Shown piece after piece: positions 54,759-64,000 of a DNA stretch of 64,000 bases (positions are counted from its first letter, which is position 1; each line of letters starts with the position of its first letter). A program made the translations under genes and the position numbers. Origin of the DNA: Neobacillus niacini NBRC 15566 (GTDB lineage Bacteria; Bacillota; Bacilli; Bacillales; Cytobacillaceae); contig NZ_BCVA01000008.1 in the NCBI RefSeq assembly GCF_001591505.1, forward strand, positions 1-64,000. The letters are read 5' to 3'. The notes beneath the pieces were generated by a model that made no database searches, was not told where the DNA came from, and worked only from the letters and a program-made list of their open reading frames with translations.

Positions 54759-57700
54759 AATTGTCGGCCTCAAGTATGATGGCATGCAAAAGCAATATAA
54801 AGATACCACGTTTAATTTCCATAATGAGGAGACATCCACAAATGGGCTGATTGCGATGATGAATGGCGGCGGGAAAGGTGTGTTTCTTCAGACCATTTTC
54901 CAGATACTTAAACCAGGTACCTCTTGGGGAAAGCAAAACAATCGTTATTACCAGCAGTTCTTTTTTAATAATAAAGAGCAATTTATTCCCTATACTTTTC
55001 ATGTTCTCATTCAGTGGGAGTTGGACGGTGCGGACCACCGCCATTTGATAACTGGAGGAATGTTTTCAGCTGAGCAGCGGATTTCGATGAGTGAAGAAAA
55101 CGAAAATAAAACATTAGAACAGGAAGCTAAGATTCTTCCTAATATAACATTCTATACAAGAGAATTTGAACGGAAGGAAGAAGCTTCCATTGAGCATATT
55201 CCGCTCTATGAAAATGGTGAGGTGGCTGAAACCGAAGGCTTAAAAGACTATTTAAAGTGGAATGGATATGACGTTTACCGAGATACGAAAAAGCATTATC
55301 GCATTCTTGATACATACGGCATTAACCGTAAAGACTGGGATATTATGAAGGACATTAATAAAGATGAAGGCGGCGTTGGAAAATACTTCGAGGGAGCTGA
55401 GGATGATCATTCCCTGTTCCAAAAACGAATCATTCCAACCGTAAGTCAGGTCTTACATCGAACCGAACACCAAAAGAACGATCTAGTGGAGATATTCAAA
55501 AGTCAGGCCAGTATCGCAAAGGATCTGCCTGTCCTATTGAAAAGAGAGCAAGCTCATAAAGAGTTTTTAGAAGACATTGTCCCATTTGAAGAGCACTTAG
55601 CTAAAGGGGTAGAACATAAAGAAATTGTTCAGGCAAGTATACAAACTGGCAGGCAGCTTCTAGGTGCGCTGGAGCATTTGAAGCAAACAGAAGAGGAAGG
55701 TTTGCTTACTCTGCAGAAAGACATAGAGAAACTAATCATTAAGCAAGCAGATTTACGTTATCAAAAGGATAATTTGGAGTTTGCAAAAGCTCACAGAGAC
55801 GTCATGGATTGGGAAAAGAAATTAGTACAAGAAAAGGAAAAACATGTTTCCTTACAAAGTGTTGTGAAAGAAAAACAGGAACGAAAAGAACAGCTTGCTT
55901 TTCAAGCGTTATTGAAAGAATGGAATGAAAATGAACAGAGTATTGTTTCCCTCTCTCAGCAGATTGCAACATTGGAACAAAATAGCGGGTTAGAGCAAGT
56001 GAATCAAAGAATGGACGAAATTAAAAAAGAAGCGAGAGAACAATGGAATCATTCTTTTCTATCGATACAAGAAGGGATAAAACAGTATCTAGGGTATCAA
56101 AAGTTCTTAACTAAAAAAGCAAAAGAGCTGTCGCAGCAGGAGAAACAAAAGACGACAGAGATTGCTCAGCTCAGTTCTGAAATTGATTTTCTTTATACGC
56201 AAATGCATAACTTTGATTCTAAGGAAGCAGCACTCATTAAGGAATTTGGCGACCGCTTAACTTATGATTTAAAGGGCTTGACTGACAGTTTCTTGAAGCA
56301 AATTGATGAGAAAAATGCAAGATTAGTAGAGCTGCATACAAAGGATAAGGAATCTAGTGAAAAGCAAAACAAGTTGGCCACTTCCCATGGTACACACGTT
56401 CAATCGATTCAGTATTCAGAAGAGAAATATGAGGAATTAAGCCTTGCAAATGAAAAGCAAAAAGAAAGAGAAGCAAAACTAGTAGATCGGCTGCATGGTT
56501 TACTGGATGATGTTACAGCACCGTTAACGCACTCTCTCTTATCCAAGTATAGCCTGCAAATAGAAGAAATATTGAGCAATAACCGACAACAAGCAGAACA
56601 AATGAAAAAAGAACTTTGGGAAACACAACTTGACTATTCCTTAAACGATGAGCCCTTTTGGATTGCCAATAAAGATGTGAAAGAGTTAAAGGAATGGATT
56701 GATGAGAAGACTGGAATTGATGTCTTTTATGGAACTCAATTTCTTCAATCTTTAAGTCCCGAAGAATTGGCGAATACCCTTATTAACGATCCGCTGCTTC
56801 CATACGGTTTGGTCGTAAGCGGGCAGCAATGGCAAAAAATTAACCAGCAGGTTCTCTCAGGAAGAATGTTTAAGAGTCCTGTTCCGATTTTCTTGCGTGA
56901 GGAAATGAACAATGAACAGCAACAACCAACCTTTGTCATCATTAACGGAAAAGAGAAAGAGCTTTTAACCGATAAAAATCAATTTACCAGCTGGAAAATA
57001 AATATTACAAAACAAATTGAAGACAAGAAAGATACCCTTTTTGAAATTGAAAAAACAGAAACCTCCTTGCGTCGTGTTTTAAAAGAAATCGATCGTTTTT
57101 CATCAAGTGAGCTTTCTAGTGATATCGAAAAAGCGATGATTCAGGAACAAAACACTCTTCTTTCTTTGAAAACGAAGCTACAGGAAATTAAGACACAAGA
57201 AGAGAAAGAAAAAGAATCACAGCTTGCGTTAAGAGAACAGCTGGAAAAGACAAAAGGGAAGATAGAAAAATTTTCAAAAAATGTTGAGACATTAGAGGGT
57301 TTTGATCAGGAAAAAACGCTTCACTTAGAAAATAAACGGGTAAAACTGGAAAAAGAAAAACAGAAGGAAGCCTTGACACTTCAGCAACAAGAAATAGGTA
57401 AAGAGCACCAGCAGACCGTTGAACTGCAAAATCAGTGGAATCAAACATACCTAGAATGGAAACTTACCACCGAACAAAATATAAAGGAAATTGCCTTCTT
57501 TATTGAAGAAGCCGTTTTTCCTGCCGAACAAAAAGCGGAGCAAAGTGAAGAGGTTCCTAAGCTTTCACCACATTTATTACAAGAGATAAACGGAAGTATC
57601 GGGGAGCTAAGGCAGCTGCAAAAATCCAAAGAAGAACAAGCTAGGGAATTACTCGTTCTTCAAGCAAGGAAAGAAACGGAGCAAAAGCAGCAGAAGAAAT

Positions 57701-59199
57701 TAGAGAAAAAACTCCATACCCATGATGAGGAGTGGAATAAAGCAGCCGAACCGGAGGAACCGATTAGTATATTAGAAAACATGCTGCAAAATGCTCAGAA
57801 GGAAGCAAAGGCAGCGGAAAAAGAAGAACGGGAACAAGGAACTGCGGTAACGGTGGCGGAAACTTCCTTAAAGCACGCGACTGAACAGCGTGACAAATTA
57901 GGTAAAAAGATAGAAAAACATGAAAAACAGCCAGAAACCTGGGAAGACCTTGATTTAGAAGTCAAAGAAGTAGAGATTAAAGACCAAACAAAAGTAACGA
58001 AAGAGGAAGTAAAGAAGGCTGAGAAGGTTCAAAAAGAAACAGAAACGAATATAGCTGGCTATGAAGGAGACTTATTAACCCTATCGGTTATCCTTAAAGA
58101 AGAAGCAGCTGTATTTACGAATAATGATGTTGAAAAAATTAAGAGTCAAGGTAAGGCATGTATCTTGTCTTGGTGTGAAGAACATCAAGCGGTTCAAGAA
58201 GAAGGTCAGGAAAAACATGCGAAGATTGACCAATCATTGCGCAATCTCAAGCTTACGATTGAAGGGAAGGATTGGGAAGTTCGTTTTAAAAATGAAGTAC
58301 TAACCACCCTTGACCATTTGGATACGAGGCATTATACGCATATCCAAACCATTGTTAAAAATATGAAGCGTTTTTCACAAAGTGGTTTGGAACAATTAGA
58401 ACGAGATAAGGAAAGGGCAGAGAAGGCGCAAAACTTCTGGGCCAGCCGTGCCAGCATGAAAGTGATGAGCATTTCAGAGGCAATTCGTTCGATGGTGGCG
58501 AAAATGAAACTGAAAAATGAACGAGGATCTTTCCCGCTCGTCCAGCTTAAAGAAGATATCTTACCTAAAAAGCCTGAAGATATCGAACCACTGCTGAAAC
58601 AGCATTTTGTTTCTGCGATTAACAAAATCACGAAACAATTTGTTATGATTGATGATCATAACCGGGCCTTAGACGAAGAAATTAAACAGCTGATTAGTGA
58701 TGAGCAAATATTATTTGTGTCACTTCGAAATCGTTATCCTGAGCTTTTGGTTTACAACATGCGAACGGATAATGCCTTTATGTACGGGAAGCCGCAAAGA
58801 GAGCATTATTCAACCTGGCAGACAATCAATCAAGGTTCTAAGACGAAATCAGACGGCAGTGGCGGACAAAAGTTATCAGCACGAATGGTGATGATGATGA
58901 TGTTATTATCGGTTAAAAGTGAAACCGACCATAGCTGGGTTCCATTAGTCTGTGATAATCCGTTCGGACAAGCGGCATCCGCACATGTCCTTGACCCGAT
59001 TTTCGCCGTTGCTGAAAAACTGAAGTTCCAATTCATTGTGGTTACGCCGCCAGAGCTAGTGAAAACGGAAATTAGTCAACGATTCGACGCCTATTATAAA
59101 TTGGATTTCATTCGTGAAAAAGGAAAAGAAATAGTATCTGACACGATTGTTCCGGCCTTTCGGATTTACCAGGGGGAGGAAGTTTCTCAGGTAAGGTAA
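54736..59199 (+). CDS. jetC: Wadjet protein JetC, MukB-like SMC ATPase
   Basis: ATG 54736 follows GAGGAGG at 6 bases. The 1487-residue protein has an N-terminal ATPase half (about 1-230), long coiled coils (about 270-1150, broken by a hinge-like segment around 620-760) and a C-terminal half with signature SGGQKLSARM. The P-loop reads MNGGGKG (about 42-48), with Gly following the Lys where Ser/Thr is usual, and the Walker B is LVCDNPFG, with Asn after Asp where SMC proteins have Glu. It should extrude DNA loops to let JetD cut small circles. Confidence 0.9.
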   Translation: MPKIHRIRIVGLKYDGMQKQYKDTTFNFHNEETSTNGLIAMMNGGGKGVFLQTIFQILKPGTSWGKQNNRYYQQFFFNNKEQFIPYTFHVLIQWELDGADHRHLITGGMFSAEQRISMSEENENKTLEQEAKILPNITFYTREFERKEEASIEHIPLYENGEVAETEGLKDYLKWNGYDVYRDTKKHYRILDTYGINRKDWDIMKDINKDEGGVGKYFEGAEDDHSLFQKRIIPTVSQVLHRTEHQKNDLVEIFKSQASIAKDLPVLLKREQAHKEFLEDIVPFEEHLAKGVEHKEIVQASIQTGRQLLGALEHLKQTEEEGLLTLQKDIEKLIIKQADLRYQKDNLEFAKAHRDVMDWEKKLVQEKEKHVSLQSVVKEKQERKEQLAFQALLKEWNENEQSIVSLSQQIATLEQNSGLEQVNQRMDEIKKEAREQWNHSFLSIQEGIKQYLGYQKFLTKKAKELSQQEKQKTTEIAQLSSEIDFLYTQMHNFDSKEAALIKEFGDRLTYDLKGLTDSFLKQIDEKNARLVELHTKDKESSEKQNKLATSHGTHVQSIQYSEEKYEELSLANEKQKEREAKLVDRLHGLLDDVTAPLTHSLLSKYSLQIEEILSNNRQQAEQMKKELWETQLDYSLNDEPFWIANKDVKELKEWIDEKTGIDVFYGTQFLQSLSPEELANTLINDPLLPYGLVVSGQQWQKINQQVLSGRMFKSPVPIFLREEMNNEQQQPTFVIINGKEKELLTDKNQFTSWKINITKQIEDKKDTLFEIEKTETSLRRVLKEIDRFSSSELSSDIEKAMIQEQNTLLSLKTKLQEIKTQEEKEKESQLALREQLEKTKGKIEKFSKNVETLEGFDQEKTLHLENKRVKLEKEKQKEALTLQQQEIGKEHQQTVELQNQWNQTYLEWKLTTEQNIKEIAFFIEEAVFPAEQKAEQSEEVPKLSPHLLQEINGSIGELRQLQKSKEEQARELLVLQARKETEQKQQKKLEKKLHTHDEEWNKAAEPEEPISILENMLQNAQKEAKAAEKEEREQGTAVTVAETSLKHATEQRDKLGKKIEKHEKQPETWEDLDLEVKEVEIKDQTKVTKEEVKKAEKVQKETETNIAGYEGDLLTLSVILKEEAAVFTNNDVEKIKSQGKACILSWCEEHQAVQEEGQEKHAKIDQSLRNLKLTIEGKDWEVRFKNEVLTTLDHLDTRHYTHIQTIVKNMKRFSQSGLEQLERDKERAEKAQNFWASRASMKVMSISEAIRSMVAKMKLKNERGSFPLVQLKEDILPKKPEDIEPLLKQHFVSAINKITKQFVMIDDHNRALDEEIKQLISDEQILFVSLRNRYPELLVYNMRTDNAFMYGKPQREHYSTWQTINQGSKTKSDGSGGQKLSARMVMMMMLLSVKSETDHSWVPLVCDNPFGQAASAHVLDPIFAVAEKLKFQFIVVTPPELVKTEISQRFDAYYKLDFIREKGKEIVSDTIVPAFRIYQGEEVSQVR

Positions 59200-59225
59200 C
59201 ACAATGATAAAGGAACCAAACGTAA

Positions 59226-59262
59226 AAATCTCACTTTCTGTAGAGAAGGTGGGATTTTTTTG
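59226..59262 (+). terminator. Terminator of the Wadjet operon
   Basis: AATCTCAC-TTCT pairs with AGAA-GTGGGATT and is followed by TTTTTT, 27 bases after the jetC stop codon. Confidence 0.85.
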
Positions 59263-59584
59263 TTTAAGAGGCACCTAAGATAGCAAAAGTAAGTGACTTG
59301 TACATTTTAATAGAGTGATAGTTTGTAAGTTTTTTATGAAAATAATATGAAGAAAAACAGGAGGAAAAGGCTATTTAAAATCGATAAAATTTGCCGTTGA
59401 TTGAAAGAATTCCCAATTATTGTTGTAATTTCTTATCCCCATCTAAATTGAAAGGCCTATTATAAATGAACCACCTATCAAACATCATACTATTTCTTTA
59501 TTTACAAACTTCATAATATTTTAACAAACCTTGGCTATAATCAAAGCCGAAGTAGAAATATGTATGCTGAGAGGGGAAGAAATC
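59263..59584 (+). promoter_or_regulatory. phoD: phoD upstream region with possible Pho box
   Basis: TTTACA (59501), TTCATA (59510) and TTAACA (59521) are spaced about 9-11 bases apart, resembling PhoP half-sites (TTAACA every 11 bases). TATAAT (59536-59541) follows as -10 box without a -35 box, as in activator-dependent promoters. AGAGGGGAAG is the ribosome binding site. The first 200 bases hold nothing recognised. Confidence 0.45.
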
Positions 59585-61330
59585 ATGACCAATTTGGATG
59601 AAATGATTAGGAAGTTTAACAAACAAAATTTGAACAAGAATTTAGACCGTCGAAGCTTTCTTTCTGGAGCTGGAAAGATCGCAGGACTGTCCCTTGGTCT
59701 AACAATCGCTCAATCACTTGGAGGATTTAAAGTAGATGCGGCTCCAAATTTCAGCGAATATCCTTTTACTCTTGGTGTTGCTTCCGGCGACCCACTGTCA
59801 GACAGTGTCGTATTATGGACAAGGTTGGCACCGGATCCACTAAATGGTGGAGGAATGCCAGCTCACGTTGTTCCTGTTAATTGGGAACTTGCAACAGACG
59901 AAAACTTCCGAAACGTAATCAAACGAGGGACCGAACATGCTTCTCCTAATCTCGCCCATTCAGTCCATGTAGAAGTGAGCGGTCTGAAGCCAAATAGTGT
60001 TTATTTTTATCGTTTCAAGACCGGAAATGAACTAAGTCCTGTTGGAAAAACAAAAACCTTACCAGCACCAGGTACCAATGTAGCAAGCATGACTTTCGCA
60101 TTCGCTTCCTGTCAGCAGTATGAACACGGCTATTTTACTGCGTACAAGCATTTGGCAAAAGAGGATCTTGATCTTGTATTCCATCTTGGCGATTACATAT
60201 ATGAATACGGTACGAACGAGTATCTATCACCAACGGGTAATGTCCGTGCCCATAAAGGTGACGAAATTATCACGATTGAAGATTATCGCAATCGTCATGC
60301 TCAGTATCGTTCAGATGAACACCTCAAAGCTGCACACGCGGCATTCCCGTGGGTGGTTACATGGGATGACCATGAAGTGGAAAACAACTACGCAAATGTC
60401 ATTCCGGAAAAAGACCAGTCTGTTGAAGAATTTATCAAACGCCGTGCTGCTGCTTATCAAGCTTATTACGAACATATGCCGCTCCGAAGGTCGTCTTTGC
60501 CTCACGATGGTGGCATGCAATTATACAGGGATTTCACATATGGTGATTTGGCGAACTTCTATGTTCTTGATACACGTCAATACCGTGATGACCAAGCGAA
60601 TGGTGATGGATCAAAAGCTCATACACCGGAATCATTGGATCCAAAGCGCACTCTTCTTGGAGTTGAACAAGAAAAATGGTTGCTTGACAATCTAGGAAAC
60701 ACAAAATCTAATTGGAACGTCCTTGCTCAACAAATATTCTTTGCCCAGCGCAAAACTGGAAGCATCACTGCTCCGAAATACAGCATGGATTCATGGGATG
60801 GCTATCCGGCCGCACGTCAGCGCATTACGGATTTCGTTGCTGACAATAACATCAACAATGTGGTTGTTCTCACAGGAGATGTCCATGCAAGCTGGGCTTC
60901 TAACCTTTTGGCTGATTACAACAATCCAGAATCTCGGATTCTCGGAGCAGAGTTTGTAGGAACATCCATTACTTCGGGTGGAAACGGGTCAGATTGGCGT
61001 GCAGACACGGCTAAAACTTTAGCGGATAACCCACACATCAAATTCTTTAATAATTACCGCGGTTACGTTCGTTGCCAGGTAACCCCTGAACAATGGCGTG
61101 CAGATTACCGTGTCGTCCCATTTGTAACCGAGCATGGAGCAGATATTTCAACAAGAGCATCATTTGTTTTTGAGAAAGACCTGAAAGGGCTCAAAGAAAT
61201 AGCGACTACTACAGTCCCTATGGGTGTTCAAATGTCTGATGAAGTGGAAGAAGATCGCCACCGTGCCCACACCCGCGCTCACGAAAAGCAAATGGAGAAA
61301 AAGCGCAAACGAGAAGCTGTTACGAATTAA
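59585..61330 (+). CDS. phoD: Alkaline phosphatase/phosphodiesterase PhoD
   Basis: ATG 59585 follows AGAGGGGAAG; the frame to 59531 is unsupported. The 581-residue protein has a Tat signal (LDRRSFLSGAGKIAGLSLGLTIAQ, about 20-45), then the PhoD N-domain and a metallophosphatase domain with SCQQYEHGYFTAY, LGDYIYEYG, WDDHEVENNY and LTGDVHASW, which bind iron and calcium. B. subtilis PhoD is nearly the same throughout and is exported by TatAdCd; it degrades wall teichoic acid and other phosphodiesters during phosphate starvation. No tatAd/tatCd genes follow here, unlike B. subtilis. Confidence 0.95.
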   Translation: MTNLDEMIRKFNKQNLNKNLDRRSFLSGAGKIAGLSLGLTIAQSLGGFKVDAAPNFSEYPFTLGVASGDPLSDSVVLWTRLAPDPLNGGGMPAHVVPVNWELATDENFRNVIKRGTEHASPNLAHSVHVEVSGLKPNSVYFYRFKTGNELSPVGKTKTLPAPGTNVASMTFAFASCQQYEHGYFTAYKHLAKEDLDLVFHLGDYIYEYGTNEYLSPTGNVRAHKGDEIITIEDYRNRHAQYRSDEHLKAAHAAFPWVVTWDDHEVENNYANVIPEKDQSVEEFIKRRAAAYQAYYEHMPLRRSSLPHDGGMQLYRDFTYGDLANFYVLDTRQYRDDQANGDGSKAHTPESLDPKRTLLGVEQEKWLLDNLGNTKSNWNVLAQQIFFAQRKTGSITAPKYSMDSWDGYPAARQRITDFVADNNINNVVVLTGDVHASWASNLLADYNNPESRILGAEFVGTSITSGGNGSDWRADTAKTLADNPHIKFFNNYRGYVRCQVTPEQWRADYRVVPFVTEHGADISTRASFVFEKDLKGLKEIATTTVPMGVQMSDEVEEDRHRAHTRAHEKQMEKKRKREAVTN

Positions 61331-61383
61331 TTTGGTGTAGCGGGGAACACCTGTACTTTCCGCTGTTTAAAAATTTAATGGAA

Positions 61384-61420
61384 ATAGAGCTGGCGGTATA
61401 TTTCCGTCAGCTCTATTTTG
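61384..61420 (+). terminator. Terminator of phoD
   Basis: ATAGAGCTG-CGG pairs with CCG-CAGCTCTAT, followed by TTTG. Confidence 0.85.
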
Positions 61421-61566
61421 TATGCTAATTAAAAATTACCCCATAATCATAAAGTAGAGGATATGTCATGTTTTTGTCACAGTTTCTTCATCTAAACTTT
61501 ATATCCTAAACCTACAATCAATCTGCAGAGAAACAGAATAAAGAAATTTTTAGGAGGATAAAGCAT

Positions 61567-62058
61567 ATGAACATGACACATTATATGGGCCTGCTAGCAG
61601 ACAATCAACCATGGAACCTGATTATTTTTATGGCCATTCCGGTTATCTGTGCGGAAACGATCGCTGTAACAGAATTAGCGATTTTGTTTACTAGAAATCT
61701 GACTGGCAAATTAAGATTGGTCAACAAAATAACATCTATTTTTGTAGGAATTTATTTCACTGGTATTTTTATTTACTTATTCTTTAATGCTGTTTTACCG
61801 ATTACATCAAACGGAGAATGGCATGGTTGGATTGATGTAGTGGCAGTAGGGTTTTACCTATTAGGGATTGTCCCATTGCTGGGCATGGCACTTTTGGATT
61901 TAAATTTGATTTATAAAAACAAAACACAAGAAGGAAAGTTAAAAGTTCACGCAACCTTTGTAGGTATGTTCCTGATTTTTGCGCACATTGCTATGATTGC
62001 TGGAATGGTCGATCCAACAATCGTTTCTAACATGCCTACTATGGGTCATAATATGTAA
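61567..62058 (+). CDS. Small multi-pass membrane protein (DUF6803-like)
   Basis: The 163-residue protein has four clear membrane helices (about 16-38, 50-72, 84-105, 122-146) and a short His/Met-rich end (MPTMGHNM). The opening HYMGLLADNQPWNLIIFMAIPV is a pattern I associate with DUF6803 permease-like proteins, from memory. Conserved His in HGWIDV and HIAMIAGMVDP could bind metal or heme. AGGAGG precedes the ATG. It lies before cytochrome bd oxidase genes but has its own terminator, so a link is unproven. Confidence 0.65.
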   Translation: MNMTHYMGLLADNQPWNLIIFMAIPVICAETIAVTELAILFTRNLTGKLRLVNKITSIFVGIYFTGIFIYLFFNAVLPITSNGEWHGWIDVVAVGFYLLGIVPLLGMALLDLNLIYKNKTQEGKLKVHATFVGMFLIFAHIAMIAGMVDPTIVSNMPTMGHNM

Positions 62059-62068
62059 TATAAATGTA

Positions 62069-62099
62069 TCTCACCTTCAAATTGGAGGTGAGATTTTTT
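62069..62099 (+). terminator. Terminator of the small membrane-protein gene
   Basis: ATCTCACCT pairs with AGGTGAGAT and is followed by TTTTT. Confidence 0.9.
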
Positions 62100-62208
62100 A
62101 TTGGTAGCGTATTTTCATAAATAAGATGTTAGAAAACACAAGTTTACATATTATTGGACCTTTTGGAAATAATTATCAAGACTATACTACGTGAGGGGAG
62201 AACTATTT

Positions 62209-63570
62209 TTGAGTGACATCTTAATAGCCCGTTCCTTATTTGGAACAACCATGGCTTTTCATATTATCTTTGCCACGATAGGAGTTGGCTTGCCGCTGAT
62301 GATTTTAGCTGCAGAACTTCTCTATCAAAAAACAAAAGATCAAGATTATGTAGTAATGGCAAAACGCTGGACTAAAGCATTTGCAGTTTTACTGGGCGTT
62401 GGGATTCCCACCGGTACGATTGCGGGTACACAATTATCGTTACTTTGGCCAGGTTTTATGGAAGTGATAGGTAGAGTAATGCCTCTTCCTTTCCAAATCG
62501 AAATCTATGCCTTTTTTATTGAGGCATTGTTTATGTCGATCTACGTCTATGCAGCAGAAAGAATAGCTCCTTGGATGCGAATCGTTAGTTTAGTTTTAGT
62601 GGCAATTGGGGCATTGTCCTCTGCAGTCTTAATTACCAATGTCCATGCCTTTCAGGGTACACCGGCAGGTTTCCGTTATGAAGATGGGAAATTTCTCGAC
62701 ATTGACCCTTGGGCAGCTTTTTTTAACCCAAGCTTTTTTGTTACAGCCGGACATGTGGCGTTGTCTGCCTATGTAGTAGGAGCTTTTGTGGTTGCTTCTG
62801 TTGCGTCTTTTAAAATGATGAAAAATAAAATCGGATCGCGAGTATATTTATTTCATCAAAAAGCACTAGTTCTAAGTCTTGTTGTAGGCGGGATTTTTGC
62901 TTTTCTAACGGCTTTAAATGGACATGAATCTGCTCAATACCTTCATAAGTACCAGCCGGAAAAATTAGCTGCAGCGGAAGGGTTATTTGAAACACAATCC
63001 CATGCACCCTTGGCCATAGGTGGCTTTACCGACCCAAAAACAAAGGAAATAAAAGGAGCTATTGAAATACCTTGGGCGCTAAGTTTTCTTGCGGGAAACA
63101 GCTTTGATACGGTAGTTGTCGGCTTAAACGATTATCCAGAGGAACTGTGGCCGCCATTATTTATCCATACTCTTTTTAATGGGATGGTGTTTATTGGATC
63201 CGCACTTATCATGGTTCCTTTACTTGTTTTTGCATGGAGGAAATTTTTGAAAAAATCACATTATCCAAGGCTCATGCTTTGGGGGCTGGTAACGACAGGT
63301 CCTCTGGCTGTCATCGCCATTGAATGTGGATGGATTTTTGCGTGCACCGGCCGTCAGCCGTGGGTCATTTACCACATCTTATCGACGGCAGAGTCTGCAA
63401 CGACGGCAACCAACTTAGGCCCTCTATTTATATCGTTTATTGTTGTTTACATCATCCTAGGGCTTTCTGTGGTGTTCGTATTACTCTATTTCTTTAGAAA
63501 AAACACAGAATTAGATGATATCGAGCGTGCTGAGAAAAAAAGCACCCCATTATTTAGTTCAAATTCATAG
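62209..63570 (+). CDS. ythA: Cytochrome bd-type quinol oxidase subunit I (YthA-like)
   Basis: TTG 62209 follows AGGGGAGAA at 9 bases. The 453-residue protein has about nine membrane helices and the CydA motifs: N-terminal heme-ligand His near residue 18 (MAFHIIFATIG), HAFQGTP, FFVTAGHVALSAYV, a short quinol loop, and GRQPW near 390, which marks the family. It oxidises quinol and reduces oxygen without pumping protons. Subunit II starts 13 bases downstream. The short loop and sequence resemble B. subtilis YthA more than CydA. Confidence 0.93.
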   Translation: MSDILIARSLFGTTMAFHIIFATIGVGLPLMILAAELLYQKTKDQDYVVMAKRWTKAFAVLLGVGIPTGTIAGTQLSLLWPGFMEVIGRVMPLPFQIEIYAFFIEALFMSIYVYAAERIAPWMRIVSLVLVAIGALSSAVLITNVHAFQGTPAGFRYEDGKFLDIDPWAAFFNPSFFVTAGHVALSAYVVGAFVVASVASFKMMKNKIGSRVYLFHQKALVLSLVVGGIFAFLTALNGHESAQYLHKYQPEKLAAAEGLFETQSHAPLAIGGFTDPKTKEIKGAIEIPWALSFLAGNSFDTVVVGLNDYPEELWPPLFIHTLFNGMVFIGSALIMVPLLVFAWRKFLKKSHYPRLMLWGLVTTGPLAVIAIECGWIFACTGRQPWVIYHILSTAESATTATNLGPLFISFIVVYIILGLSVVFVLLYFFRKNTELDDIERAEKKSTPLFSSNS

Positions 63571-63582
63571 GAGGAGAAACGT

Positions 63583-64000
63583 ATGGCTGATGCTCTTATT
63601 GCAATTACCGTGCTATGGGGGTTCGTGTTTATTTATGCAGTTATGGCCACAATGGATTTTGGAGCCGGCTTTTGGTCAATGGTTTACATTAATCGGGAAA
63701 AAACGAAAGCAACGAACATTGCCAATCGCTATTTATCTCCAACTTGGGAAGTGACAAATACCTTTATTGTTGCGTTGGTTGTTGCTGTCTATAGCCTTTT
63801 TCCAAGTGCGGCCAATATTTTAGGGACGATATTATTGATTCCTGGGAGCTTGATCCTTCTATTACTTGCATTACGGAGTGCTTTTTTAGTTTTTTCAAAC
63901 ATTGCTACGGAATACAAAAAGCCGTTAACCTACATTTCTGGTATTGCAGGAATCATTATTCCCGGCCTGTTAATTAGTGTATTGCCGATTACACATGGTC
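63583..64000 (+). CDS. ythB: Cytochrome bd-type quinol oxidase subunit II, N-terminal part (YthB-like)
   Basis: ATG 63583 follows GGAGGAG. About 139 codons are visible before the right edge and no stop occurs. The start MADALIAITVLWGFVFIYAV, the MDFGAGFW motif, RYLSPTWEVTNTF and the helix LRSAFLVFSNI are typical of subunit II (CydB). It forms the heterodimer with the subunit I gene just upstream. The C-terminal portion lies outside the window. Confidence 0.93.
   Translation, partial: MADALIAITVLWGFVFIYAVMATMDFGAGFWSMVYINREKTKATNIANRYLSPTWEVTNTFIVALVVAVYSLFPSAANILGTILLIPGSLILLLLALRSAFLVFSNIATEYKKPLTYISGIAGIIIPGLLISVLPITHG

Overview
The window reads as chromosomal DNA of a low-GC, endospore-former-type Bacillaceae bacterium. 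Gene content and order match Bacillus subtilis blocks (yrkD-J, yngJ-E, gltC/gltAB, phoD, ythAB), ribosome binding sites are strong AGGAGG types, and TTG/GTG starts are frequent. Two in-frame UGA codons at redox positions, plus part of a selenocysteine tRNA, indicate a selenocysteine-using lineage, unlike B. subtilis. Neobacillus/Mesobacillus-like relatives are my guess, not a measurement. No insertion sequence, prophage or CRISPR array was seen.

Region by region. 1-1.3 kb: tail of a catechol meta-cleavage operon (oxalocrotonate decarboxylase-type enzyme and 4-oxalocrotonate tautomerase), a decayed 3-oxoacid CoA-transferase B fragment, and the 3' half of a tRNA-Sec. 1.6-3.7 kb: a BASS-family transporter, a small membrane protein and a DUF302 protein. 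3.7-8.7 kb: a sulfide/persulfide detoxification block. It holds CstR, rhodaneses, a DsrE-like protein, TusA proteins, a persulfide dioxygenase and a sulfite-exporter-type permease, with five CstR-type operators. 8.8-18 kb: a serine hydrolase, then a hemicellulose region with an SGNH esterase, a broken GH115 alpha-glucuronidase and a secreted GH10 xylanase; a stress SDR lies between. 18-29.5 kb: small metabolic and regulatory genes (acetyltransferases, MarR, SDR, FbpA-like, KatG, GntR plus DMT exporter, DUF2238, GH1, secreted M14 peptidase).

29.7-41.5 kb: a leucine/isovalerate catabolic operon. It encodes acyl-CoA dehydrogenase, an ACS-like ligase, biotin carboxylase, biotin carrier, HMG-CoA lyase, enoyl-CoA hydratase, carboxyltransferase and an MmgE/PrpD protein. 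A divergent GAF/PucR-type regulator faces it across a perfect palindrome. 41.6-42.9 kb: a two-gene selenoprotein operon on the minus strand, a selenocysteine peroxiredoxin followed by a GrdB/PrdB-like UxxC selenoprotein, each UGA followed by a SECIS-like hairpin. 43-50 kb: gltC and divergent gltAB. 50.2 kb: 52-bp tandem repeats. 50.5-59.2 kb: an M15 peptidase and a complete Wadjet (JetDABC) SMC-type plasmid-defence operon. 59.5-64 kb: PhoD, a small membrane protein and cytochrome bd oxidase genes, the last running off the window.

How they fit: the sulfur block would oxidise and export reactive sulfur under CstR; the xylan genes form a partly decayed secreted/intracellular route; the yng-type operon converts isovaleryl-CoA to acetoacetate and acetyl-CoA. 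The selenoprotein pair and the tRNA-Sec fragment are the most unusual content. The Wadjet operon is a recognised defence system but has a different gene order from JetABCD and atypical ATPase motifs.
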